Assembly: GCA_024398055.1 (NCBI GenBank) | Contig: CP073749.1 | Span: 2,046,594-2,110,593, forward strand | Length of the DNA: 64,000 nt | Direction of reading: 5' to 3' | Source of the DNA: a bacterium SCSIO 12741 | Lineage (GTDB): Bacteria; Bacteroidota; Bacteroidia; Flavobacteriales_G; Salibacteraceae | Part shown: positions 1 through 7,545 of the stretch, one piece after another | How positions within the stretch are numbered: position 1 is the first letter of the stretch | How the letters are laid out: each line of letters begins with the position of its first letter | Made by a program: the position numbers and the translations under genes | The notes under the pieces: generated by a model | The model's database searches: none | Told to the model about the DNA's origin: nothing | Seen by the model: only the letters and a program-made list of their open reading frames with translations

Positions 1-396
1 GGAAATCAGTACCACGTTATTCACAACAACAAAGGATATACCCTCGAAGTGGTGAAGGCGGATTACAAAAACCGGGAATTTGAGGTTTTGGTAAATGGAA
101 ACCATTATGCCTTTACCGCTCAGGACAAATTCGATGATCTTCTTCATCAACTTGGAATGGATGCTCAATTATCTTCCGCTGTAGAAGATGTGAAAGCGCC
201 AATGCCAGGTCTGGTTCTGGATATCAAAGTTGCCGTTGGCGACACCGTTGCCAAAGGAGATCCTGTACTCGTCTTGGAAGCCATGAAAATGGAAAACATT
301 ATCAAGTCCGCTTCAGACGGAGTAGTTGCTGCCATCGAAGTTCAATCCGGGCAGGCCGTAGAAAAAAATCAGGTACTGGTTTCGTTCGAAGGGTAA
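1..396 (+). CDS. Biotin carboxyl carrier protein, 5'-truncated
   Basis: This is the C-terminal part of a biotinyl carrier subunit of an acyl-CoA carboxylase or related decarboxylase. The frame is open from base 1, so the gene begins outside the window; the GTG at 49 is probably internal. The last 70 residues form a biotinyl domain that opens with an APMPG turn and carries the EAMKMEN biotinylation motif; the modified lysine is encoded at 286-288. In this phylum such carriers usually sit beside a biotin carboxylase and a carboxyltransferase, which would lie upstream and cannot be seen here. It converges with the response regulator gene 4 bases downstream. Which carboxylase it serves cannot be decided from this fragment. 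Confidence 0.9.
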   Translation, partial: GNQYHVIHNNKGYTLEVVKADYKNREFEVLVNGNHYAFTAQDKFDDLLHQLGMDAQLSSAVEDVKAPMPGLVLDIKVAVGDTVAKGDPVLVLEAMKMENIIKSASDGVVAAIEVQSGQAVEKNQVLVSFEG

Positions 397-400
397 TCCC

Positions 401-1096
401 TTACTTCACCAAAAGCTTAAATCCTTTACCGTGAACGTTGACGATTTCAATGTTCTCGTCCCCTTTCAGGTACTTACGCAGCTTGGTGATGTACACATCC
501 ATACTTCTTGAGTTGAAGTAAGAGTCATCGCCCCAAATCTGGTTCAATGCGTTGGATCGATCCGTCACCTCATTTAGGTTCAGCGCTAACAAACGAAGCA
601 ATTCATTTTCCTTCGATGTCAATTTTTGGGTTTCGCCGTTAATGGTCAATTCCTGAAGCTTGGAGTTAAATGAGAAGTTCCCAATTTCAAACTCTTCTTG
701 CTTTTGGTGATCACGTTCCTTTTTGGTTCGTCTCAAAATGGCTTGAACACGCATCAAAAGCTCTTCCATAGAAAAGGGCTTGGTGAGGTAGTCGTCTGCA
801 CCAATTTTGAAGCCTTCAATTTTATCTTCCTTCAGCGACTTGGCTGTTAGAAAAATGATCGGAATTTCAGGATTGATTTTGCGAACATCTTTGGCCAGGG
901 TAAAGCCATCCTTCTCAGGCATCATCACGTCGAAAATACACAGGTCATAGGTGCCGGTTCTAAAAGCATTAAGGGCTTCTTTTCCGTTTCTATGCAATTC
1001 ACTGTCAAATCCTTTGGCTTGCAAATACTCGTTCAACAAATCGCCTAAATTGTGGTCGTCTTCAGCTACGAGTAATTTGATAATTTCCTTCTCCAT
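401..1096 (-). CDS. OmpR-family response regulator (RprY-like)
   Basis: This is a DNA-binding response regulator of 231 residues. The receiver domain (about 7-120) has the acidic pair in VAEDD, the phospho-acceptor Asp56 in FDVMMP and Lys106 in LTKPF. A winged-helix effector domain of the Trans_reg_C type follows (about 135-230), including the usual D-Y-I-x-x-L-R-K-Y-L recognition segment. The ATG start lies 6 bases after the stop of the histidine kinase gene, so the two are co-transcribed and form a cognate pair. The resemblance is to Bacteroidota RprY regulators; the signal and the regulon are not visible. The direct repeats upstream of the kinase gene are a candidate binding site. Confidence 0.93.
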   Translation of the reverse strand: MEKEIIKLLVAEDDHNLGDLLNEYLQAKGFDSELHRNGKEALNAFRTGTYDLCIFDVMMPEKDGFTLAKDVRKINPEIPIIFLTAKSLKEDKIEGFKIGADDYLTKPFSMEELLMRVQAILRRTKKERDHQKQEEFEIGNFSFNSKLQELTINGETQKLTSKENELLRLLALNLNEVTDRSNALNQIWGDDSYFNSRSMDVYITKLRKYLKGDENIEIVNVHGKGFKLLVK

Positions 1097-1102
1097 GATG
1101 TC

Positions 1103-2728
1103 TTAATTATTAACGATATTGTTCATTGGCAAAGTGACAGTAAAAGTACTACCTTTATTTAACCTACTAGTCACTTTGATCGAGCCGTCATGCCGTTCTA
1201 CAACGGTTTTAACATAGTTTAGCCCTAGTCCAAATCCCTTTACGTCGTGTTGATTTCCGGTAGGTACCCGGTACAATTTATCAAAAATTTTCTTCTGGTT
1301 TTCTTTACTGATTCCAATTCCGTTATCCTGAACCGAGAATAGGAAGTTATCTTTCTCATTATAGGTGCGAATCAGAATTTGCGGATCTTCCTTCGAATAC
1401 TTAATAGCATTATCGATAAGGTTGTAAACGGCATTGGCCACATGAATCTGATCCCCTTCCAATATACTGGACTTGGCATCATGCTGCACCTGAATATTTC
1501 CGGACTTTTCACGCAATTGCATTTGAAATTTGGAAATAGCCGAGTCAATGATTTGCTGCATATCGATGCGCTCTTTATTCATTTTAAAGGCCTTACTTCC
1601 CCAAATGGCGCTCTTGAGCACGTTTTCTACCTGCACGCCTAAGCGCTTATTCTCCTCACCAATAATGCCAATATAGCGGGTGAGTAGGGCAGGGGTAGTT
1701 TGAATGTCTTTGTCACCCAGCGCCTCGCAAGCCAAAGAAATGGTTGAGATTGGCGTCTTGAGCTCGTGAGTCATATTATTGATGAAGTCATTTTTGATTT
1801 CAGAAAGTTTCTTCTGCCTCAAAATCATTTTTACGCTGTAGAAAAAAGCTGCTGAGATGAGGATGACCAGCACAATGGAGCTAAGCAGCAACCAGGAAAT
1901 AGATCCTACGATATAAGAAATGCGGTGCGGGAAAAATACCTTGAGTGAGCTATCATGCCGAATTAAATCTTCGGGAAAAAGAGTCACTTCGTAAATTCCT
2001 TTATTTACTTCTTCAGCATTGGTGAAACTGCCCAATCGGTAATTGCCTTCCTTGTCATATACCCCAAAGGCAAAATCGGCTTCAATGCCCTCTTGCCTCA
2101 ATTCATTTTGAATCAAGTCGCGAAGTTGCATGGCATCGATTCTGTCCTCAATTTTTTCGGAAAGGTCTACCTCCACCAAGCTTCTAACAATATCGCTAAC
2201 CAATACCGTTTGATTCACCAGTCGATTTTTTACGGCAGAATCCAGGTGCATATCCAGATGAGCTCCTGTGTAGGTACTTCCGTCGTTGGCCCCAACCGAA
2301 CCGTAGTTCAGTGGATCGGCACCATCGGTAAATGGAGCTTCGTGTTGGCCTCGGGTAATGATGTCTGTCACCGTACGTTTACCATCTTGCTCCTCAACCA
2401 ATCGAATTTCGATTCCCTCATCCTTCTTTTCGAGTTCCTTATAAATAAGGTATTGGTAAGATGTATCGTTGATCGATTCCTCTAAACTTTGGGGGTAAGC
2501 ATCGCTAGTAAATAGGAAGCGACCCTGCTTATGAGTCTTAATTCGGCGGATGGTTTCTTCCTTGGCGAGCTTTTCTACCACCCTTTCCAAGGCATTGTAT
2601 ACCAAGGGGCTGAACTCGTCTTTTTTCAGGTCAATGGCCTTGCGAACCCAAAAAAGTTGAATGCTGATCAGGGCCACTAACGTGAATGCGATTCCAACTA
2701 TGAGCCCATGGATTAATTTGTTGTTCAA
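1103..2728 (-). CDS. Sensor histidine kinase (RprX-like)
   Basis: This is a membrane sensor kinase of 541 residues. One membrane segment lies at about 7-27, a periplasmic sensor region of about 240 residues follows, and a second segment lies at about 272-297. The H-box NNMTHELKTP carries the phospho-accepting His321. The ATPase part has the N-box (NLIDNAIKYS), the G1 box (DNGIGI) and the G2 box (GFGLGLNYVK). No HAMP domain is evident between membrane and H-box. The only workable start is a TTG at 2728, 17 bases downstream of a convincing -7 box. It leads the operon with the response regulator. The periplasmic ligand is unknown. Confidence 0.93.
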   Translation of the reverse strand: MNNKLIHGLIVGIAFTLVALISIQLFWVRKAIDLKKDEFSPLVYNALERVVEKLAKEETIRRIKTHKQGRFLFTSDAYPQSLEESINDTSYQYLIYKELEKKDEGIEIRLVEEQDGKRTVTDIITRGQHEAPFTDGADPLNYGSVGANDGSTYTGAHLDMHLDSAVKNRLVNQTVLVSDIVRSLVEVDLSEKIEDRIDAMQLRDLIQNELRQEGIEADFAFGVYDKEGNYRLGSFTNAEEVNKGIYEVTLFPEDLIRHDSSLKVFFPHRISYIVGSISWLLLSSIVLVILISAAFFYSVKMILRQKKLSEIKNDFINNMTHELKTPISTISLACEALGDKDIQTTPALLTRYIGIIGEENKRLGVQVENVLKSAIWGSKAFKMNKERIDMQQIIDSAISKFQMQLREKSGNIQVQHDAKSSILEGDQIHVANAVYNLIDNAIKYSKEDPQILIRTYNEKDNFLFSVQDNGIGISKENQKKIFDKLYRVPTGNQHDVKGFGLGLNYVKTVVERHDGSIKVTSRLNKGSTFTVTLPMNNIVNN

Positions 2729-2744
2729 AGGAAAATATTTGCTG

Positions 2745-2775
2745 CAAAAATAGAGGCTAACTTGTAGATAATCAA
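2745..2775 (-). promoter_or_regulatory. Bacteroidota-type promoter of the rprXY-like operon
   Basis: On the minus strand a TTG (2775-2773) is followed after exactly 20 bases by TATTTTTG (2752-2745). This fits the TTG-N17-23-TAnnTTTG consensus of the main sigma factor in Flavobacteria. The kinase start codon lies 17 bases further on. Confidence 0.7.
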
Positions 2776-2778
2776 TAC

Positions 2779-2813
2779 TTAACAGTAATTAACAGGCGTT
2801 AAGTCCCGTTAAC
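2779..2813. promoter_or_regulatory. Four tandem TTAA(C/G) boxes at 10-bp spacing, candidate operator
   Basis: TTAAC, TTAAC, TTAAG and TTAAC begin at 2779, 2789, 2799 and 2809, each exactly 10 bases apart. They lie just upstream of the -33 box of the rprXY-like promoter. Direct repeats on one helix face are how OmpR-family regulators usually bind, so autoregulation by the neighbouring response regulator is a reasonable inference. There is no direct proof. Confidence 0.55.
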
Positions 2814-2902
2814 AAGACAAGCGTTTGACAATGAATAAGTTTGCTAAGAATTTCTGAATTACTTAACACTTGTTTGATTAAATTCATACAGAAGCGAAGC
2901 GA

Positions 2903-2936
2903 AAAGAGGAACCACCCGGTTCCTCTTTCTTTTTTA
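2903..2936 (+). terminator. Rho-independent terminator without an upstream gene
   Basis: Perfect 11-base arms AAAGAGGAACC (2903-2913) and GGTTCCTCTTT (2918-2928) enclose a 4-base loop and are followed by a T-rich run. No plus-strand coding sequence ends here, because the gene to the left is divergent. The rest of the 317-base gap (2729-3045) holds the promoters and boxes listed separately and no convincing small gene. Confidence 0.75.
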
Positions 2937-2963
2937 CCGTTTATTAGTCGAAAAATACCCTTT

Positions 2964-2994
2964 TTGGATTATATGCCCAAAGTGCATAGTTTTG
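2964..2994 (+). promoter_or_regulatory. Promoter of the T9SS cargo gene
   Basis: A TTG (2964-2966) and TAGTTTTG (2987-2994) are separated by 20 bases, fitting the Flavobacteria consensus. The box overlaps an ATG at 2992 and so argues that translation starts downstream, at 3046 or 3022. Confidence 0.65.
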
Positions 2995-3045
2995 GAGGTT
3001 TCAAAATTAGATGGAATCTACATGACGCAATCAAAGACTTATCGT

Positions 3046-4575
3046 ATGAAAAATAAAGGAGTTTGGGGAGTGATGCTCGCTGTAGGGATGATGTTTTTCT
3101 CCTTTTCAGGAATGGCGCAAACCACGGTATCGGCCATTGGATCTGATACTATTTGTAGTGGCGATACAGTATCGCTAGTGGCTACTGGTGCTACCACCTA
3201 TGCCTGGACTGATACAACAGGTAACAATACTTTGTCTGCTTCTTCAGGAGACACGGTTAAGGCCTATCCGACGATGACCACTACCTATATGATTGAAGGA
3301 ACAACGGGTTCCACTAAAGACACAACGTATTTTAAGGTTACGGTTCGCGCCGATCCGAACGTTAAGATCACCTTGAGTGCCCCTGCGGTATGTTTGGCTG
3401 ATACACTTTACCTCTATGGTTCTGGAGCCAGCACTTATGAGTGGAGTTCTACAGGTACACTTCCTGTAACTACTGGAGATACGGTTTATGATAACCCACT
3501 TACTCCTAAAACCTATTATGTAAAAGGTACTGACATGCACGGTTGTGTTGGACGCGATACCATCGGTGGACAAGTTAAGCCTCTTCCAAGAGAGAACTTT
3601 AGAACCACTGTTGACGGGTTTGAAACGCCTAACCGTGTTTGTGCTAACGAAACGCTTACTTTGACTGCGACCCACGGAAATAACCTTTCTTATACTTGGG
3701 CTCCTGCGAATGTGTTGAGTGGTACTACTGGTCCTCAGGTTACTGCAAACTTGACTCAAAACGAAACTATTTTCTTAACCATCGATAGCGCTAACGGATG
3801 TTCTCGTACCGTTCAGAAGTTGGTTACTTTGAATAGCCAAGTTCCTAAAGTGAACGTTCAACGTGATGAAGAAGCGATCTGCTTGGGTCAAACTTCTCAA
3901 ATCACCATTCTTGGTGCCGTTGATGTGCGTTGGTCTCCGACCACTGGATTGGACAATCCTAATTCTAACGTGGTGAATGCTAACCCAACAGCTACTACCA
4001 CATACAATGTTAAGGGACACACCGATGGATGTATCGATGATACTTCAATTACGGTTACTGTTCACCCACTTCCAACACTTTCTTTGTCTTCTTCTTCAGG
4101 AGGAACTGCTCAATGTGCTGGTGTAGCTGATACCATTACAGCTAACTCAAACGGTATTTTGTTTGATTGGGGATTTGGTGTGATTTCCACTAAAAAGGTA
4201 AAAGCATTTAACACGTATGAAACTACTGTGATTACGGTAATAGCTTTCTCTGATAAAAACTGTGAGAATTCAGCAAACATTCAAATTCGTGTAGATACTA
4301 CTTGTGGTACTCCATTGAATGTTGAAGAGAATAACTACTTGCAGTCAGTTCGTGCATGGGTTAACGGCCAAGATCAGTTGATTTTGGAAGGAAATCCTAC
4401 ACAAGATTTGAACTGGAGCTTAGTAGATATGAATGGTCGTCAGGTAGGACAAGGTATCTGGTCTGCAGAAACTACCGAAGTTACTTACGACTTAAGCGAA
4501 CTTGAACAAGGCATTTACGTGGTGCGTCTTCTACAAGGTTCTGAGCAATTTCATCAAAAGATTGTTAAGCAGTAG
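3046..4575 (+). CDS. Secreted T9SS cargo protein with Ig-like/PKD-type repeats
   Basis: This is a secreted protein of 509 residues. The chosen ATG gives a clean signal peptide (MKNKGVWG, hydrophobic core, cleavage near GMAQ); an in-frame ATG at 3022 is possible. The body holds several roughly 80-residue beta modules with a recurring pattern of Cys, GDT(V/L)xL, YxW and TTYxVKG, as in the Ig-like/PKD-type repeats of Bacteroidota surface proteins. The last 80 residues look like a type A T9SS sorting domain: W-x-L-V-D-M-N-G-R, then L-E-Q-G-I-Y-V-V-R-L and a final KIVKQ. It has its own promoter and a strong terminator, so it is probably monocistronic. Ligand and function are unknown; adhesion or a structural surface role is a guess. 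Confidence 0.85.
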   Translation: MKNKGVWGVMLAVGMMFFSFSGMAQTTVSAIGSDTICSGDTVSLVATGATTYAWTDTTGNNTLSASSGDTVKAYPTMTTTYMIEGTTGSTKDTTYFKVTVRADPNVKITLSAPAVCLADTLYLYGSGASTYEWSSTGTLPVTTGDTVYDNPLTPKTYYVKGTDMHGCVGRDTIGGQVKPLPRENFRTTVDGFETPNRVCANETLTLTATHGNNLSYTWAPANVLSGTTGPQVTANLTQNETIFLTIDSANGCSRTVQKLVTLNSQVPKVNVQRDEEAICLGQTSQITILGAVDVRWSPTTGLDNPNSNVVNANPTATTTYNVKGHTDGCIDDTSITVTVHPLPTLSLSSSSGGTAQCAGVADTITANSNGILFDWGFGVISTKKVKAFNTYETTVITVIAFSDKNCENSANIQIRVDTTCGTPLNVEENNYLQSVRAWVNGQDQLILEGNPTQDLNWSLVDMNGRQVGQGIWSAETTEVTYDLSELEQGIYVVRLLQGSEQFHQKIVKQ

Positions 4576-4598
4576 TAGATTTAACCTATAATTTACAG

Positions 4599-4656
4599 GA
4601 AAAGCCTTTCCTTTGACTTCTTTTTTGAAAGAGCTCAGAGGAAAGGCTTTTTTTTA
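4599..4656 (+). terminator. Terminator of the T9SS cargo gene
   Basis: The inverted repeat AAAAGCCTTTCCT (from 4600) / AGGAAAGGCTTTT (from 4639) is followed by a T run. It lies 25 bases after the stop codon and isolates the cargo gene from the isomerase gene at 4674. Confidence 0.85.
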
Positions 4657-4673
4657 GAACATATTTTAACTTC

Positions 4674-5660
4674 ATGGATAAACTTGTCGCAGCATTCCCC
4701 GATCAATTGGAAGAAGCCATCCAAATTGGCGAGGCGGCCAACTTAAACCCTGCCACCAGGGAGATTAAAAATTTAGTGATTTCCGGCTTGGGCGGATCTG
4801 GAATTGGAGGAACTATCGTTTCTCAAATTCTTGCTTCTGACCTGTCAGTGCCGGTTGTGGTAAATAAGGACTACAATATCCCCGCCTTTGTTGGGGAAGA
4901 CACCTTGTTTATCGCTTGTTCCTACTCGGGCAATACCGAGGAAACCTTAATGGCTCTTGAAGAGGCTCAAAAGGCAGGTGCTGAAATTGCTTGCATTACG
5001 TCAGGAGGAAAGCTGCTCGACCTGGCTCGGGATAATAACTTTAATCACATTGTGATTCCGGCAGGAATGCCTCCACGTGCGGCTTTCGCTTACCCATCAG
5101 TTCAGTTGTTTTACCTGATTCGTCACTACGAATTGTTTACTTCAGACCAATTCAAAGCAGATTTGAAATCGGCGTTAAGCCTGTTGCGTTCTGATCAAGA
5201 AGACATCCGTAAAGAAGCTCGTGTAATTGCCGAATCCTTCTACGGAAAGATTCCAATTATCTATTCAGAAGCCAGCTTTGAAGGAATTGGAGTTCGTTTG
5301 AGACAACAGATCAACGAAAACTCGAAGGCGCTTTGCTGGCACCATGTTTTGCCTGAAATGAACCACAATGAACTGGTTGGCTGGGCATCAAATTATGATC
5401 AAGTGTCCGTTTTGGTTATGCGCAATGAATCCGATTTTTACCGGACCCAGGAGCGTATGAACTTCTGTGAATCCATAATTCGCCCTAAGGCAGGAGCTTA
5501 CCGCGTATTGAATTCGCGCGGATCTTCCATCATCGAACGTGCCTATTACCTGATTCATACAGGCGATTGGGCATCGGTTTATCTGGCTGAAATGAAAGCA
5601 GTAGACCCTGTAGAGGTGGACGTAATTACGGATCTAAAAAATCGTTTGGCTGAAATCTGA
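4674..5660 (+). CDS. Bifunctional phosphoglucose/phosphomannose isomerase
   Basis: This is a cytoplasmic sugar isomerase of 328 residues that interconverts fructose 6-phosphate with glucose 6-phosphate and mannose 6-phosphate. It has the double SIS fold of the family: GGSGIGGT near residue 40 and SYSGNTEET near 83 are the phosphosugar-binding loops, and MNHNELVGW near 227 is the conserved family segment with the catalytic histidine. Length matches the bifunctional PGI/PMI family, which is shorter than classical Pgi. The lipB gene follows after 7 bases, suggesting co-transcription. No signal peptide is present. The family call is firm; the balance between the two activities cannot be read from sequence. 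Confidence 0.9.
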   Translation: MDKLVAAFPDQLEEAIQIGEAANLNPATREIKNLVISGLGGSGIGGTIVSQILASDLSVPVVVNKDYNIPAFVGEDTLFIACSYSGNTEETLMALEEAQKAGAEIACITSGGKLLDLARDNNFNHIVIPAGMPPRAAFAYPSVQLFYLIRHYELFTSDQFKADLKSALSLLRSDQEDIRKEARVIAESFYGKIPIIYSEASFEGIGVRLRQQINENSKALCWHHVLPEMNHNELVGWASNYDQVSVLVMRNESDFYRTQERMNFCESIIRPKAGAYRVLNSRGSSIIERAYYLIHTGDWASVYLAEMKAVDPVEVDVITDLKNRLAEI

Positions 5661-5667
5661 TTGCACC

Positions 5668-6369
5668 TTGGAAAAAGTACACGTTGAGCATTTAGGATTA
5701 ATTGACTATCAAAAAGCCTGGGATTACCAGGAAGAGCTCAACAAGGATAATGTTCAGATCAAACTAAACAATCGCCTTCCTGAAACGAAAGAAATTCGGG
5801 AAACGCATCACCATCTTTTGTTTTGTGAGCACCCCATTACCTACACCCTAGGTAAGAGCGGAAGCATGGATAACCTGCTCTTGTCAGAACAGCAATTGGA
5901 TGCCATTGGTGGAAAGTTTTACAAAATCAATCGAGGGGGAGATATTACCCATCACGGCCCAGGCCAATTGGTTATGTACCCCATTTTTGATCTGGAAAAG
6001 TTCTTTACCGATATCCATAAGTTTCTCAGGTACATGGAGGAGGCGGTTATACAAACGCTCGCTTACTATGGAATAAAGGGCGAACGCTACCCTGGCTATA
6101 CCGGAGTTTGGTTGGATGCCGATGACGATGAAAAAGCCCGTAAAATTTGTGCTATGGGTATTCGGTGTTCTCGCTGGGTAACCATGCACGGCATAGCTTT
6201 CAATATCAATAACGATCTCGACTATTTTAACCACATTGTTCCCTGTGGAATCGATGATAAAGCAGTGACTTCTTTAGCCAAGGAACTGGGGCACGAGGTA
6301 GATATAAACGAGGTTCGATCACATTTGCTCGATAAAATGGCTGATCTTTTTAAGTTTGAGTCAGCCTAA
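5668..6369 (+). CDS. lipB: Octanoyltransferase LipB
   Basis: LipB transfers octanoyl groups from acyl carrier protein to lipoyl domains, the first step of lipoate synthesis. The 233-residue protein has the RGGDITHHGPGQ motif, Lys159 in KICAMGIR and the catalytic Cys193 in VPCGIDDKAVTSL, all at the expected places. The start is a TTG at 5668; a stop codon lies 3 codons upstream and no ATG occurs before the conserved N-terminus. It sits 7 bases behind the isomerase gene and 10 bases before the hydrolase gene. Its likely clients include the SucB E2 lipoyl domain encoded at 26661. Confidence 0.95.
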   Translation: MEKVHVEHLGLIDYQKAWDYQEELNKDNVQIKLNNRLPETKEIRETHHHLLFCEHPITYTLGKSGSMDNLLLSEQQLDAIGGKFYKINRGGDITHHGPGQLVMYPIFDLEKFFTDIHKFLRYMEEAVIQTLAYYGIKGERYPGYTGVWLDADDDEKARKICAMGIRCSRWVTMHGIAFNINNDLDYFNHIVPCGIDDKAVTSLAKELGHEVDINEVRSHLLDKMADLFKFESA

Positions 6370-6379
6370 GCGTTGACCC

Positions 6380-7545
6380 ATGAAAAAAAGGATTAAACCC
6401 ATCATCATTCTTCTGGTTGTTTTGCTATCCGCTCATTTACTCATTGTAATGACGGGCAACGATCACTTATACCCCACTCTTCAAAATACGGTATTCAAAG
6501 GTCGGTTTGGGCCCGAAATTGATGAATTTCCGGTGTTTGCCAACCGCGAAGTAAAAGCAGGTGCGCACCAGCCGTGGAGCAAGAGTTCTCGCTATAACGA
6601 GGTAGCCCTATCGGAAGAAGAGCTGACCTTGCATGATGAATTGAAATCGGTGGCATTTGTTGTGATACATCAGGATTCTGTGGTAGCCGAACAGTATTGG
6701 GAAGATTACAATCAAGACAGCCGAAGCAATTCCTTTTCCATGGCCAAAAGTTTGGTTAGCATTGCCATTGGTTCGGCGCTAAAGGAGGGGCTATTCAATC
6801 GTTGGATCAAAAAGTAAGCGAGTTTCTTCCCGATTTTCAGGGACTGCCAGAGGGTGAAACCACGATTAGAGATCTTTTGAAAATGAGTTCTGGAATCAAT
6901 TTTGACGAACATTATGTCAATCCCTTTGCTTATCCGGCTCGTGCCAATTATGGAGATGATTTGGTCGGTTTGACCATGAGCTACCAACAAACTGAGAAGC
7001 CGGCAAACACCTTCAGCTACCTGAGCGGAAATACCCAGTTGCTTTCCATGATCGTTCGTGAGGCTACCGGCATGTCCGTGTCAGAATATTTTTCAAGCCG
7101 TATTTGGCAGCCCGTTGGGGCCAAGAATACGGCTCTCTGGAGTATGGATCATGAAGATGGCTATGAAAAAGCTTTTTGCTGTTTCAATAGCAATGCCTTG
7201 GATTTTGCTCGGATCGGAAAGCTCTACCTCCAGCAAGGGGTTTGGATGGGAGATACCTTGATTGATCCGGCTTACGTTATGGAATCTACGCATCCTGTGG
7301 GGATGAAGGAAAAGGATGGATCAGATTGCACGAGATACGGCTATCAATGGTGGCTGACTGATTTTGAAGGAAAGCCAGTATTCTATGCCCGTGGTATCTT
7401 GGGGCAGTACATACTCGTTTGCCCTGACATGGATCTTATTGTCGTCCGATTAGGCCACAAAAGAATCAAACCTCAAGGGTATGAACCTCCTGAAGAGATT
7501 GAAAAATACCTGAAAAGTGCTCAGCGAATTATTTCAGCGAAGTAG
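6380..7545 (+). pseudogene. Serine beta-lactamase-fold hydrolase, one frameshift
   Basis: Two overlapping frames together encode one class C beta-lactamase-family hydrolase (DUF/EstB/6-aminohexanoate hydrolase type). Frame one (6380-6817) supplies an N-terminal membrane or signal segment (residues about 5-25) and the SxxK catalytic motif S120-M-A-K123. Frame two continues seamlessly as a normal family C-terminus to 7545, with SYLSGNTQ near the expected Tyr motif. The switch is a -1 shift at the G run 6787-6790: adding one G restores KEGAIQSLDQKV. There is no canonical slippery heptamer, so a base lost in assembly or a real null allele is likelier than programmed shifting. It overlaps the convergent protease gene by 17 bases. 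The substrate is unknown; antibiotic resistance should not be assumed. Confidence 0.8.

Noticed and set aside
2841-3056. A 71-codon plus-strand ORF between the kinase and the T9SS cargo
   Set aside because: It runs through the terminator hairpin and the cargo promoter and has no family pattern.
6785-6792. Programmed -1 frameshifting in the hydrolase gene
   Set aside because: The site lacks an X-XXY-YYZ heptamer and a clear downstream pseudoknot, and similar shifts at other homopolymers point to sequencing error.
6380-7545. Antibiotic-resistance beta-lactamase
   Set aside because: The fold is shared by many esterases and peptidases. Sequence and context give no reason to expect drug hydrolysis, and the gene is frameshifted.
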